A DNA stretch of 64,000 nucleotides from Branchiostoma floridae (lineage: Eukaryota > Chordata > Leptocardii > Amphioxiformes > Branchiostomatidae). Below, piece by piece: positions 48,421 to 58,800 of this stretch (positions are counted from its first letter, which is position 1; every line of letters starts with the position of its first letter). The position numbers and the translations under genes were made by a program. The notes under the pieces are model-generated. The model made no database searches, was not told where the DNA came from, and saw only the letters and a program-made list of their open reading frames with translations. Location of the stretch: positions 11,523,699 to 11,587,698 of the forward strand of contig NC_049985.1 of NCBI RefSeq assembly GCF_000003815.2, written 5' to 3'.

Positions 48421-51400
48421 ATACACATACAGATAAATCAGAAACTCTACTCCAGTCCCCTGAGCTGAGGGTGAGGTAATCATATCGGGCATCATTTCAA
48501 TGTGTCATTGTTGTCTATAGTATATTACATAGTTTTGAACAACTTTAATTTTCACTTACGTGTACTCTTCAGAATGGTACAGGAAAGACCTACATCAAAG
48601 ATTCTCCCTTCCTACGGACCGTCCTTTGTTGAGGAGACAAAATGCCTATGTTTTTCCTGAGGATCAACATGGAGGTATTTAACATTTTTCTATTGTTTAC
48701 CACCCATACAATGTACAAATGTATGTCACTTAAACCTTAAAAGTTTATTGTCTTTGTCTCTTTTATGTAATTTGCCGAATGTCTGTAACTAACTCATTTT
48801 TATTTTCTGTCAGATATATATTTGACAAACACACATGAGGGGCTACCACCATCTGGAGGTTAGTTACCTTTTTCCAAAGTTCAGTTTGATATTTATAATA
48901 TCTATAAGTAGTCAAATGTACATTTGTACGTAACGACACAAACAGATGTTGAAACTCTGTGATGATCACAACTACATTTGGTATGCTATATAGAATGACA
49001 TATTTGAATGTGATGAAAAAGTGTTGTTACAACTTTCAAGGTTGGTAAACGTTTATGTTCCCAATACACATTGGTACAGATGATATATAACACTGAATAG
49101 AAGACAGTGAAAATTATGTACCGTATTAAATCTTCCCTGTACATGTACATGTAGATATGAATGGTCCTTTAGGTATAGACCAGTTAGCTGTCTTGAGGGC
49201 TGTCCTTATGGAATTTGGAGTAGAGTCTTTTGTATACTACATAGTGCAGTGATTGAGTTGAAGATATTTTGTTTGTGTTCAGTGAAGGGTGATGTAACCG
49301 TGGTGCAGGGCAGGTACACGTACCACCACTACATGCAGGACCGTATGAACGATAGCGGCTGGGGCTGTGCCTACAGGTCCCTACAGACTATCTGCTCATG
49401 GTTCAACCTACAGGGGTACACAGACAGGCCTGTCCCAACACATAGGGAGATACAACAGGTATGTTCAACCTACAGGGGTACACAGGGAGATACAACAGGT
49501 ATGTACAACCTACAGGGGTACACAGGGAGATACAACAGGTATGTACAACCTACAGGGGTACACAGACAGGCCTGTCCCAACACACAGGGAGATACAACAG
49601 GTATGTACAACCTACAGGGTACATGGACAGGCCTGTCCCAACACACAGGGAGATACAACAGGTATGTACAACCTACAGGGGTACACAGGGAGATACAACA
49701 GGTATGTACAACGTACAGGGGTACACAGACAGGCCTGTCCCAACACACAGGGAGATGCAACAGGTATGTACAACCTACAGGGGTACAACGGGAGATACAA
49801 CAGGTATGTACAGCCTACAGGGTACATGGACAGTCCTGTCCCAACACACAGGGAGATACAACAGGTATGTACAACCTACAGGGGTACACAGACAGGCCTG
49901 TCCCAACACACAGGGAGATACAACAGGTATGTACAACCTACAGGGGTACACAGGGAGATACAACAGGTATGTACAGCCTACAGGGTACATGGACAGGCCT
50001 GTCCCAACACACAGGGAGATACAACAGGTATGTACAACCTACAGGGTACATGGACAGTCCTGTCCCAACACACAGGGAGATACAACAGGTATGTACAACC
50101 TACAGGGTACATGGACAGTCCTGTCCCAACACACAGGGAGATCCAACAGGTATGTACAACCTACAGGGTACATGGACAGGCCTGTCCCAACACACAGGGA
50201 GATACAACAGGTATATACTACTTACAGGGGTGCACAGGGAGGTACAACAGTAATACAACCTACACAGACAGACCTGTCCCAACGCACAGGGAGACAGATA
50301 CAACTGCAGCTATGCAGTTAACTATTTAATATTGGGAATGATGGAAAGAATTTCTCACTGCCTTTTCCACTTTGTAAGAAGTCACTTTAATGTTATAAAT
50401 TCAAGACATGGCCTTTTTTCTGAATCAGATGAAAATGGTAGATATTTGCAAATTAAACTAATTAAAAATTTGTTGCAGAGTTTCAAGCATTGTTGTATTC
50501 CTTGTCCACAGGCACTGGTTGATGTAGGGGACAAACCACTAAAATTTGTGGGGAGCAGGAAGTGGATCGGGTCCATAGAAGTCAGCACATGTCTGAACCA
50601 ACTACTCGGGGTAAGTTATCCACATACAAGGGTCAATTTTTTTTTCAAATCTGTGAAACTTATCAATTATCTACTGCTTGTAAATGCTGGGGCTTTTTTG
50701 AGACCTTTAAGTACCCTATGTACCAATGTTACAGATACAGTGCTATATGGGTAAAAATAAAAAATTTCTTTTATATTACAGATATGTTTTTATATTACAT
50801 GAATAAACTTCTTTTCCTTCTTTTTGAGTCTTCCTACTCTTCTTCTTTTATACAAATGTCCAATATCTTTATGATCTTATCATTTGAATTTCATGTGCAT
50901 ATATAATGTGCATGTTCAGGTGACGTCCAGAATAATGTGTGTAAACAGCGGTGCCGACCTGGGGGGTAAAGGTCGTGAGCTGGCTCTACACTTCCAGACC
51001 CAGGGGACACCTATCATGATAGGTGGGTACTGCACCAAATGTGAAGCAAAGCTTAGTACTGAATTGTGCTTTGTATATCATTGTGTTTACAGAAGTACTT
51101 GTACTACAATGAAGTAATACAATTGACACCTAACCTGTGACATAATCAGAATGAATTGCAAGCAAACTGCAATTAGAATCTAGAATTTCTGACATGAACT
51201 TGCGGGGCTCAAACTGCTGGGTGCATCTGCAAAAATTGGAGTTGTGCACCTAATTTTTGACTATTACACTGGTGCACCTAGATATTTTTGTAGGCTACAA
51301 GGTAACTGATTGTATAGTAGTCTATTGTATTCAAAATATCCTTGAAATTCAAGTATCAGAAAAAGCAAACACACACAGGACCAATGCAATAGACTGATCA

Positions 51401-52315
51401 TTTTAGACACGTGTATATGTACAACAAAGGTTACCTTTACATATACACTTGTCTAAAATGACCAGTCTCTATAGGTCCTGTGGGTACATATTTAAAATTT
51501 TGAAGTTATTTATAGAATAACAGATTCAAGTTCTGAAGAAAGGCAGTAAGGTTTGCAATTGTGTTTTGCTGACATTCTACTTTATTCTATGTTGTACCCC
51601 AAGGATCTTTCTGTGCACCTAGATTTTGGTGCAGTGGTGCAACCCAAAACTGAATTTCAAGCCCTGACCTATCCCCTGCAGGTGGTGGTGTCCTTGCTCA
51701 CACCATCCTGGGAGTGGACTTCAGTGACCAGACAGGACAGATCAAGTTCCTGGTGCTGGACCCTCACTACGAAGGAGGGGAGGACCTGTCAGTCATTCAG
51801 GGCAAGGTCAGTCATCAGACACAGTTTTGTTTGTTTGAACCTTTGTTTATTCATGAAAGCTCAAATTGGCCTGCAGGGCATTTTTCATTGAGGTCATGAG
51901 GGAAGAGGCAAGGGTCAGACAAAGTATATACAGTTTACATGGTTTTGTAGGACACAGAGGTGCCCCTAGGAGCTTTCTCTTAAACTGCAGATTACAAACA
52001 CAAAATCCTCCTTCACAGATACTGTGAACTGATTTGATATTGTGTTTTAATTTTAGTTACTATGTTACTTTTAACAAATCAAGAATTACAGTGGGCCAAA
52101 TATGAGTAAAATTTGTGTAGCATTGACAAAAGTTTGATTTTGAAGAAATAGTATAAGAGATTATTTAAATGCATGGATAGTCTTTTTTGTTTCTTACAAC
52201 TTAACTGCTACAACTGTGTACAATGCAGGGCTGGTGTGGCTGGAAGAGTGTGGACTTCTGGGACAAGACAACCTTCTACAACCTGTGCCTTCCTCAGCGA
52301 CCAGACATCATATGA
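43977..52315 (+). CDS. UFSP2: UFM1-specific protease 2
   Basis: Fifteen coding exons: 43977-44018, 45090-45261, 45371-45468, 45954-46182, 46629-46882, 47079-47172, 47510-47661, 48009-48111, 48573-48674, 48814-48858, 49283-49458, 50512-50610, 50920-51022, 51682-51806, 52229-52315; 1881 nt, 626 aa (human about 469; the extra length is in the N-terminal half). UFSP2 matures pro-UFM1 and removes UFM1 from targets at the ER. The catalytic half is intact: [22 protein letters not shown] with Cys459, then LDPHY with Asp583 and His585, and the end CLPQRPDII. Human UFSP2 has the same [15 protein letters not shown] and PTHREIQQ blocks. Exon 11 ends in a large minisatellite that repeats its donor. The tiny first exon (14 codons) is the least certain. 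Confidence 0.93.
44481..44620. mobile_element. Foldback MITE in UFSP2 intron 1
   Basis: Arms GGTCAAAGGTAAAGTCCCTG and its inverse near 44600-44620, with TA on both outer sides (44479-44480 and 44621-44622). 140 bp, mariner-like target. Confidence 0.65.
45518..45622. mobile_element. Small foldback element in UFSP2 intron 3
   Basis: GATACTCATAATA and CCAAAAAGCAGTTAC on the left are matched by GTAACTGCTTTTTGG and TATTATGAGTA on the right. About 105 bp; target duplication not clear. Confidence 0.55.
48239..48414. repeat. (CA)n microsatellite
   Basis: About 175 bases of mostly CA dinucleotides with CG and GA interruptions, in UFSP2 intron 8. It produces long Cys-Val or Thr-His open readings that are not genes. 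Confidence 0.97.
49409..50305 (+). repeat. UFSP2: Exon-boundary minisatellite at UFSP2 exon 11
   Basis: The last 50 bases of exon 11 plus the start of its intron are reiterated about 15 times. Units are of 40, 61 or 62 bp. Each ends CAACAG followed by GTATGT, so at least 14 extra consensus-like donors lie downstream of the real one (49459): 49499, 49539, 49601, 49662, 49702, 49764, 49804, 49865, 49927, 49967, 50028, 50089, 50150, 50211. Each unit also has CCTACAGG, which resembles an acceptor. All three forward frames stay open for 290-330 codons because the units lack stops. Confidence 0.93.
51203..51666. mobile_element. Element related to that at 4787, with a nested palindrome
   Basis: Left end GGGGCTCAAACTGCTGGGTGCA and right end (inverted) CAGGGCTTGAAATTCAG resemble hAT-type ends. 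Inside, 51370-51487 is a separate palindrome around ATTTTAGACACGTGTATATG. The right end abuts the acceptor of UFSP2 exon 14 by about 15 bases. No clear target duplication. Confidence 0.48.
51830..51960. repeat. Dispersed repeat shared with an SLC6 intron
   Basis: Similar to 29945-30095 in the same orientation. Lies in UFSP2 intron 14. Confidence 0.5.
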
Positions 52316-52479
52316 GAAATGAGATGTTCAACATCATTATCACAACGTTATTCAGAATCACGGTTGTGTAGCCTCAACACTGTGAACCCACTCTGCAGAG
52401 CTGCCTGAAAATGTGGTGTGAAGACTAGCCGACTGCTGCCCACCCTTGTCATGGACCCTCACAGCAGAATAATCAAATG

Positions 52480-52839
52480 CTAAATACTACAACTGCTATT
52501 ACTAACAGCAATCTTTAACAGAGTCCACAATTTCTGAATTACCAGTTGTGTAATACATTGATGGAATTATTGAACAAGTTGCTGAAATATCTAGTCCTGT
52601 TACACTCTTTTATGATATATGATATCTTCAGGTGATAAGATTTAATTGTACAACAGAGACTCCACAACAAAACAATAAAAATTGATACTAAATACTGCTA
52701 CTGCTACTACTACTACAGTCTTTATTTCTAAATCATCATTAGCATCATGTAATGAACTGATGGAATTATTGAACAAGTCATTAAGATTGCTAGTCCTGTT
52801 GCACTCTTTTATGAATCATAACATCTTCAGGTGATATGG
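52480..52839 (+). repeat. Duplication in the UFSP2 3' UTR
   Basis: 52480-52640 and 52688-52839 are diverged copies of one unit. Both carry CTAAATACT, CTACAACTGCTA-like triplets, TGATGGAATTATTGAACAAG, CTAGTCCTGTT and ATCTTCAGGTGATA in order. An AATAAA lies between the copies, so the shorter transcript would have one copy and the longer one two. Confidence 0.75.
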
Positions 52840-54565
52840 CTTCTACAACAGAATTTTAAATGAATAAGGAGAGTACTCCTCAGGTGAAACAAATATACAG
52901 ATAAATAAAAAAAAAATGAAAGTAACGAGAAAAAAGCTAACCATGAACAGCTACAATCGCACACTTCTCTAAAGTGCCATGCCCTGTCGTGATTTAATTG
53001 TCTGTACTTTGCTGACTGCAATATACATTTACAGATTAAGCAGTTGCTGGATTTAATGTGTTAAAAGAGTTCCTTTTATTGTGACTCGAGCTGTGCCATT
53101 TACCTGTTCCACTCTATGTATCTTGAAATACAATGTAGTATCCTCATCAATCAGTATATGCTCTCACAATAACATTCCACCTATAACAGACTAATGTTTG
53201 TAATAAACGAATCAAAATGTTGACTGTTGACATGTGTTAGAGATAAAAGTTGATTTAAAGCAGGAAAACTTTCAGCATTGCTATTGTTACTACATGTAAT
53301 TAACATTTTGGTCGTTAGTTTGGAATGCATAGATCAGTTATATTTTTAGATTGATTTTTCATTATGAGTGCTTGCTATTGGGCTGTCCAAGGCCACTATC
53401 TGGCAGCCATGCCAAGTTGTCGGACAGGGTGTGATTATGTAGCCACAGATCCCCGCAAGCGGCGCAGTTGACAACAGTACGGGCAGCGGAGAGGTCCTTA
53501 CTAGGTAAGTCGGTCTCGTTTTGTCTTTTTCAGAGAGGAACACTTCATTGTTTGGGATCTAGAACTTGTATTATTGGCCGTATTGTTTTCCTCTTGGAAA
53601 GGTAGTCTTTGTTATATTTTTCAAGTTTGGTCTATCCACAGCTCATAGTGAATTTGTATTTTGGCGCGAAATGCGGAGAAATCGTGTAAGGATTGCTGCT
53701 GCATTACTAGCATGTGCTCACGCGGGCTGAAATGTGTTCAAAAACCCACATCTAATGTCTTTCCCCAGTCATAATACCCGTAGATGCTTGATATCAGTAA
53801 TTATTATAAATCAGTCATGTATTTAGAGCCGAAGACAAAGGAAGATTTTCGACTTCGTAAGACAAAGTCGAGGACTGCAATATGATTAAACCCGCAGGTG
53901 TCAATTAGAGCCTTAAGCTTCTGCTTCGATGATTTGCATAGGTCATTCGAGTAACCGACCCTACTTCATATGTTGGAGTCACAAAGCAGTTTTGAATCCC
54001 GCTGAATGGATCGTTGCAATCTAGAGATGTTTGGTGACTACAAAAATCTGCAGCAGTTTATGTTGGTGTAAATGAAACACTTTTTGGTTGAGCTTCAACT
54101 CTTAGAATTAGAATCGCGCTTCCAGCGGTCGGCCTTACAGTTGCCAGTCCACCTTATGGGGTCATTAACCCCAGTCTGCGAGAGACGGTATAAACACAGG
54201 CTACCAAACATCCATACTTGAGACAATTCTCAACAATTGAAGTAGGAGAGAAAGCATAAGAAGCGCTGTACGTGTCCCATCTCTTGCAGTATAGGAGAAT
54301 GCTTGTATCATAGGTCCACGTATTTAAAAAGTATGATCTACAGGTTGTATAAATTGTACACGCATTGTTTTGCTGGGATACGTTTGTATCAGGCTGGCGA
54401 AGGACTTGTCAACCAGCAGTAGTTGGTGGATTGGCAAAGAAGGCTTTCAAATTTCAGTCTGGTAAATTAGAGGAAATTTTCTCAGTCGGAGACTTTGACA
54501 GAATCTTTTCCTCCACCAAGAACAAACAACCTTTGGAAATCAATGCTTGGAGCACGAAAATTGTG

Positions 54566-54611
<46 letters not shown>

Positions 54612-55128
54612 TCTCAAATTAGTTTTGAACAACGCCTTGCAGAATTTTTACACTTTGTTGCTTGGGACAAAACGTTGCCCTTTGATGATCTTTGATAAGT
54701 AATTTCATATCTGGCAGCGAGTCACGGAATCCTGTCGGACAACCCGGCAGTAGCCCGGGGTGGTCGCGGGTAACCACAGTTTATAAAACTTGTCGTCCAG
54801 AGAGAATCACAGTTGTTTTGATCGGGGTATGTTTTGCCACTGGCGAGACTGCGGAATGCCAACCCTGGGCAGACGACGATTTTGTCAGTACGCGGCCTTT
54901 CACTTTTCAGACAAGATTATATACATCCAAGGAGGTTGACCCCTTCTTTAAACCTCCTTGATACATCTGACACCTTCCAAAAGGCTTTCTTGTCCCAGTG
55001 GACCGTCTATTGGTTGTCGTGGAGATAACCACTGTGCTCGATTACAAAGACTTAGCCTCCAAGCAGATGTAAGGATCCTGCTCAGTCTTTAACTCCCACA
55101 TGACTACATAGGTTACTCTGTATGTATC

Positions 55129-55147
55129 TGACGTCATGTATAAAAAT
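55129..55147 (+). promoter_or_regulatory. Possible core promoter: CRE next to TATA box
   Basis: A perfect cAMP-response element TGACGTCA (55129-55136) is followed by TATAAAAAT (55139-55147). It is about 690 bases upstream of the LRR receptor start and on its strand. The two sites are closer than in most CRE promoters, and no transcript evidence is available. Confidence 0.3.
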
Positions 55148-55830
55148 AAACCATTCAACCAAACCATCCAACCATGTATGAGTAGACAAGAAATGGGACC
55201 GCACAAATGGCAGGATGCAAGGCTGGTTAAGTTTAGCTGAAGTTATGTGCTGCTGTGAAAATTTATCATGGAAATTGCGCGTAACGATATATGATAAACT
55301 ACATTATCTAAAGATAACATTTAACAGTTCGTCTAAACAAGCTGTAGTTATTTAAGCATGCGAAACATTCACAGTCAATTAGTCATATGAAAGCAATGGA
55401 ACAGTACCTGTTGTGGTATCCACCTATTATATAGTTTTCTGTTTTGACTCAGTAACAGAACTGTTGTTGAGCAGAAGGGTTACTGTTAAGGACCTGAAGT
55501 GCATCTTCAAACGCACTTTTGCGTTTGCGGTCTCTACTGCCAGTACCACCCAAGCCCCACCCTATTTTTGCGAAGCCACTGCATTTTAAGAAAAGAATAT
55601 CTCCCGTTTTCGCAGTGGTGCAGTGCAAACTTTCAACTAACCTGGCTGTATATTGTACATCTGATCAAGGAGGTTCAAAAATAGGACCTCCTTGATTTGA
55701 CGAATAAACCAACCCAAGCAGCTTTCTTCAATGGCCGAGCAACAATGCGTTTTGACTTTGAAGAGCAAAGTGTAAGCTAATTCGGTACAACTAATGTTCA
55801 GACATTGGACAGTTACAGGGCTGAAGACCT

Positions 55831-58800
55831 ATGATGGCGACTGCAAACCCGCTCCTAAACAGGACAACCGTGGCCGTGATTGCCGTGTCGTTACTCGTGC
55901 TGCTGACCACCCCCGTCGTGCCGTGTCCGGGAGCGTGTTCATGTTCTGGTACACGTGTTCGTTGCAGTGGCCGTGGACTCACAGACATTCCAGACAACAT
56001 ACCCAATACTACAACATTGGTATACCTGCACGATAATGGTATACAAACAATCAAGAGCAACACTTTCATTGGACTGTCAAATCTGATGTATCTATATCTA
56101 CGAAACAATGTCATAACCACCCTCTCCAACGGTACATTCTCCGGGCTGTCCAATCTTCAGGGGCTGTACATTAGGTATAATCTCATTAGAAAAATTCACA
56201 GTGACACTTTCAACGGTTTATTCAACTTGGAAGATCTCAATTTGAACCACAATTTCGTTAGGAGCATTGCAAATGGCGCTTTCGTAGGCTTGTCAAATAT
56301 ACAGAATCTCTACGTAGACTACAACTCATTAACAACACTGAAGAACGGCACATTCTCCGGGTTGTCTAATCTTCACTCCCTGTACATTCGTCATAATCGC
56401 ATCAAGAGAATCTCTGGCGGCGCTTTCGATGGCCTACCTAGGCTTTCTAAGCTTTATCTCGACTACAATGTCATTGACAACATTACAAATGACACATTTG
56501 TCGGTCTGTTGAACGTAGAATATCTTTTGCTCTCACACAATTCCATCACAAGCATAACCACTGGCGCTTTCACCAGTCTGTCTAACCTTCGAACACTTAA
56601 TCTACGTAACAATCTCATCACAAGCATAGCCGTTGGGGCTTTCAACAGTCCGTCTAACCCTCTAACACTTAATCTACGTAACAATTTCATCACAAGCATT
56701 CACAGTAACACTTTCGCCGGCCTATCCAATCTACAAACTTTGAGCCTCGACAATAACGCAATAACTAACGTTAGTGGCATCGTTTTGCCCAAACTTGAAC
56801 GCTTTACTCTGCGGTCTAGTGACATTACAACGCTCACAAGAGGATTTTTTATCGGTCTATCAAGCCTAGAGAATCTGCAACTGCAGTACGGTGCCATCGA
56901 CAGTATCGAAGGTGGAGCTTTTGATGGCCTGTCTAGGCTTAATGAACTGCACCTTGATAACAACGAGATTACGACTATCGTCAGTGACACATTCATTGGT
57001 GTGTCCAATCTTGAGTATCTCTCCCTTCATAACAACAACATCAAGACTATCACCAATTGTAGTTTTATTGGTCTATCCAGTCTTTGTCCTCTGGACCTTC
57101 ACAACAACAACAACAACAACACAACTATCTGCAGCGGTGCTTTCAGTGGGCTTGGCAATCTTCGGACACTAGATCTCGAAAATAATGTCATAACCGACAT
57201 CAGTTATGACACTTTTGTTGGACTCTCACGTCTTGAGTCTCTGTACCTTTCTAACAACGTCATCACTGCCATCGAAATTGGTACTTTTAGCAGTCTGTCT
57301 AGTCTTCAGTATTTGTGGCTTAATGACAACGGCATTATAACTATCGACAGCGGTGCTTTCAGTGGACTAGGTAATCTTCAGACACTAGAGCTAGACGATA
57401 ATGTCATAATCATCAGAAATGACACCTTCGTTGGACTCTCACGTCTGTACTGGAAGCTGTACCTTCGTAACAACGGAATCACGGCCATCGAGAGCGGTGC
57501 TTTCAGCAGTCTGTCTAATCTTGAGTATCTGTACCTTCAGAACAACAGTATCGCCACTATCGACAGTGGTACTTTTAGTGGTCTGTCCAATCTTTACTAT
57601 TTGTACCTTCAGAACAACCACATTACAACCGTCATCAGTGGAGCTTTCAGTGGGCTTGACAATCTTCGGACACTAAATCTCGACGATAATAGCATAACCA
57701 ACATCAGTAATAACATTTTCGCTGGTCTTTCCCGTCTTAGGAATCTGCACCTTCGCAACAACGGCATCATTCAAATCGAAAGCGGTACTTTCAGCATTCT
57801 GTCCAATCTTAACTATCTAAATCTTCAGAACAACGACATTACAATTATCGACAATGAAGTTTTTAGAGGCCTAGGAAATCTTCGGACACTAAATCTCGAC
57901 GATAATATCATAACCAGTATCAGTAATGACACTTTCATTGGACTCTCACATCTTTATTATCTGCACCTTAGTAACAACAGCATCGCAAATATCGACAGTG
58001 GTAGTTTCAGCAGTCTGTCAAGTCTTGAGAATCTGTACCTTCAGAACAACGGTATTGCAACTGTCGACAGTGGTACGTTGAATGGGACGAGAAAACTTTG
58101 GACATTAAATCTCGATGATAATGTCATAACCAACATCAGTAATAACACATTTGTGGGACTCTCGCGTCTTAGAAATTTGCACCTTAGTAACAACAGCATC
58201 GTAAATATCGACAGTGGTGCTTTCAGCAGTCTGTCCAGTCTTGAGTATCTGTACCTTCAGAATAACTACATTACAAATGTTGAAAGCGGCGTTTTCAATC
58301 TGTCCAGCCTCTATAGACTTTCTCTCAATTCGAACACCATAACCAACATCAACAGTAACACTTTTACCGGTCTGTCCAATATTGAGCAACTACTACTCGA
58401 CAACAACCCAATAGCTAATATCAGCAGCGGTTCTTTCTCAAGCCTGTGTTATCTTCTTATGTTGTATCTCCAGAACAGTGGCATCACAAGAATTGACAGT
58501 GGCACTTTCGTCGGTCTTTACAACCTTCGAAAGTTGTCTCTTAAGAACAATAACATACGTCACATCGGTGCAAAAACGTTTTTTAGTCTGCTAAATTTAG
58601 AGGAGTTGTACTTAGACGGGAACCCATTAGGAAATCTAACTGACAACCCGTTTGTTCACTTACCTAAGCTACGAGTCATCAGTTTAGTCAGATGCAAACT
58701 CACTAGCATACCGACATTGCCACCGTTTATTAAATCGATTCATCTTGGTGGAAACCCTATACAGACACTTCAGTCTGGAGACTTCAGCGACCTTCGAAAC

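Larger units (their letters stand above)
52316..55830. other. UFSP2 3' UTR and spacer to the LRR receptor
   Basis: Poly(A) signals AATAAA at 52674-52679 and 53202-53207 allow a short or a long UFSP2 3' end. A possible non-coding exon ends at a GTAAGT donor near 53504. The rest is unremarkable apart from a TA tract (about 54570-54608) and a CRE/TATA cluster at 55129-55147. Confidence 0.5.

Noticed and set aside
47989-48479. Long Cys-Val and Thr-His frames on both strands
   Set aside because: Artefact of the (CA)n microsatellite in a UFSP2 intron.
49461-50329. Overlapping frames of 286-334 codons as possible separate genes
   Set aside because: All three forward frames and several reverse frames are open because the minisatellite unit lacks stops; only the part up to 49458 matches UFSP2.
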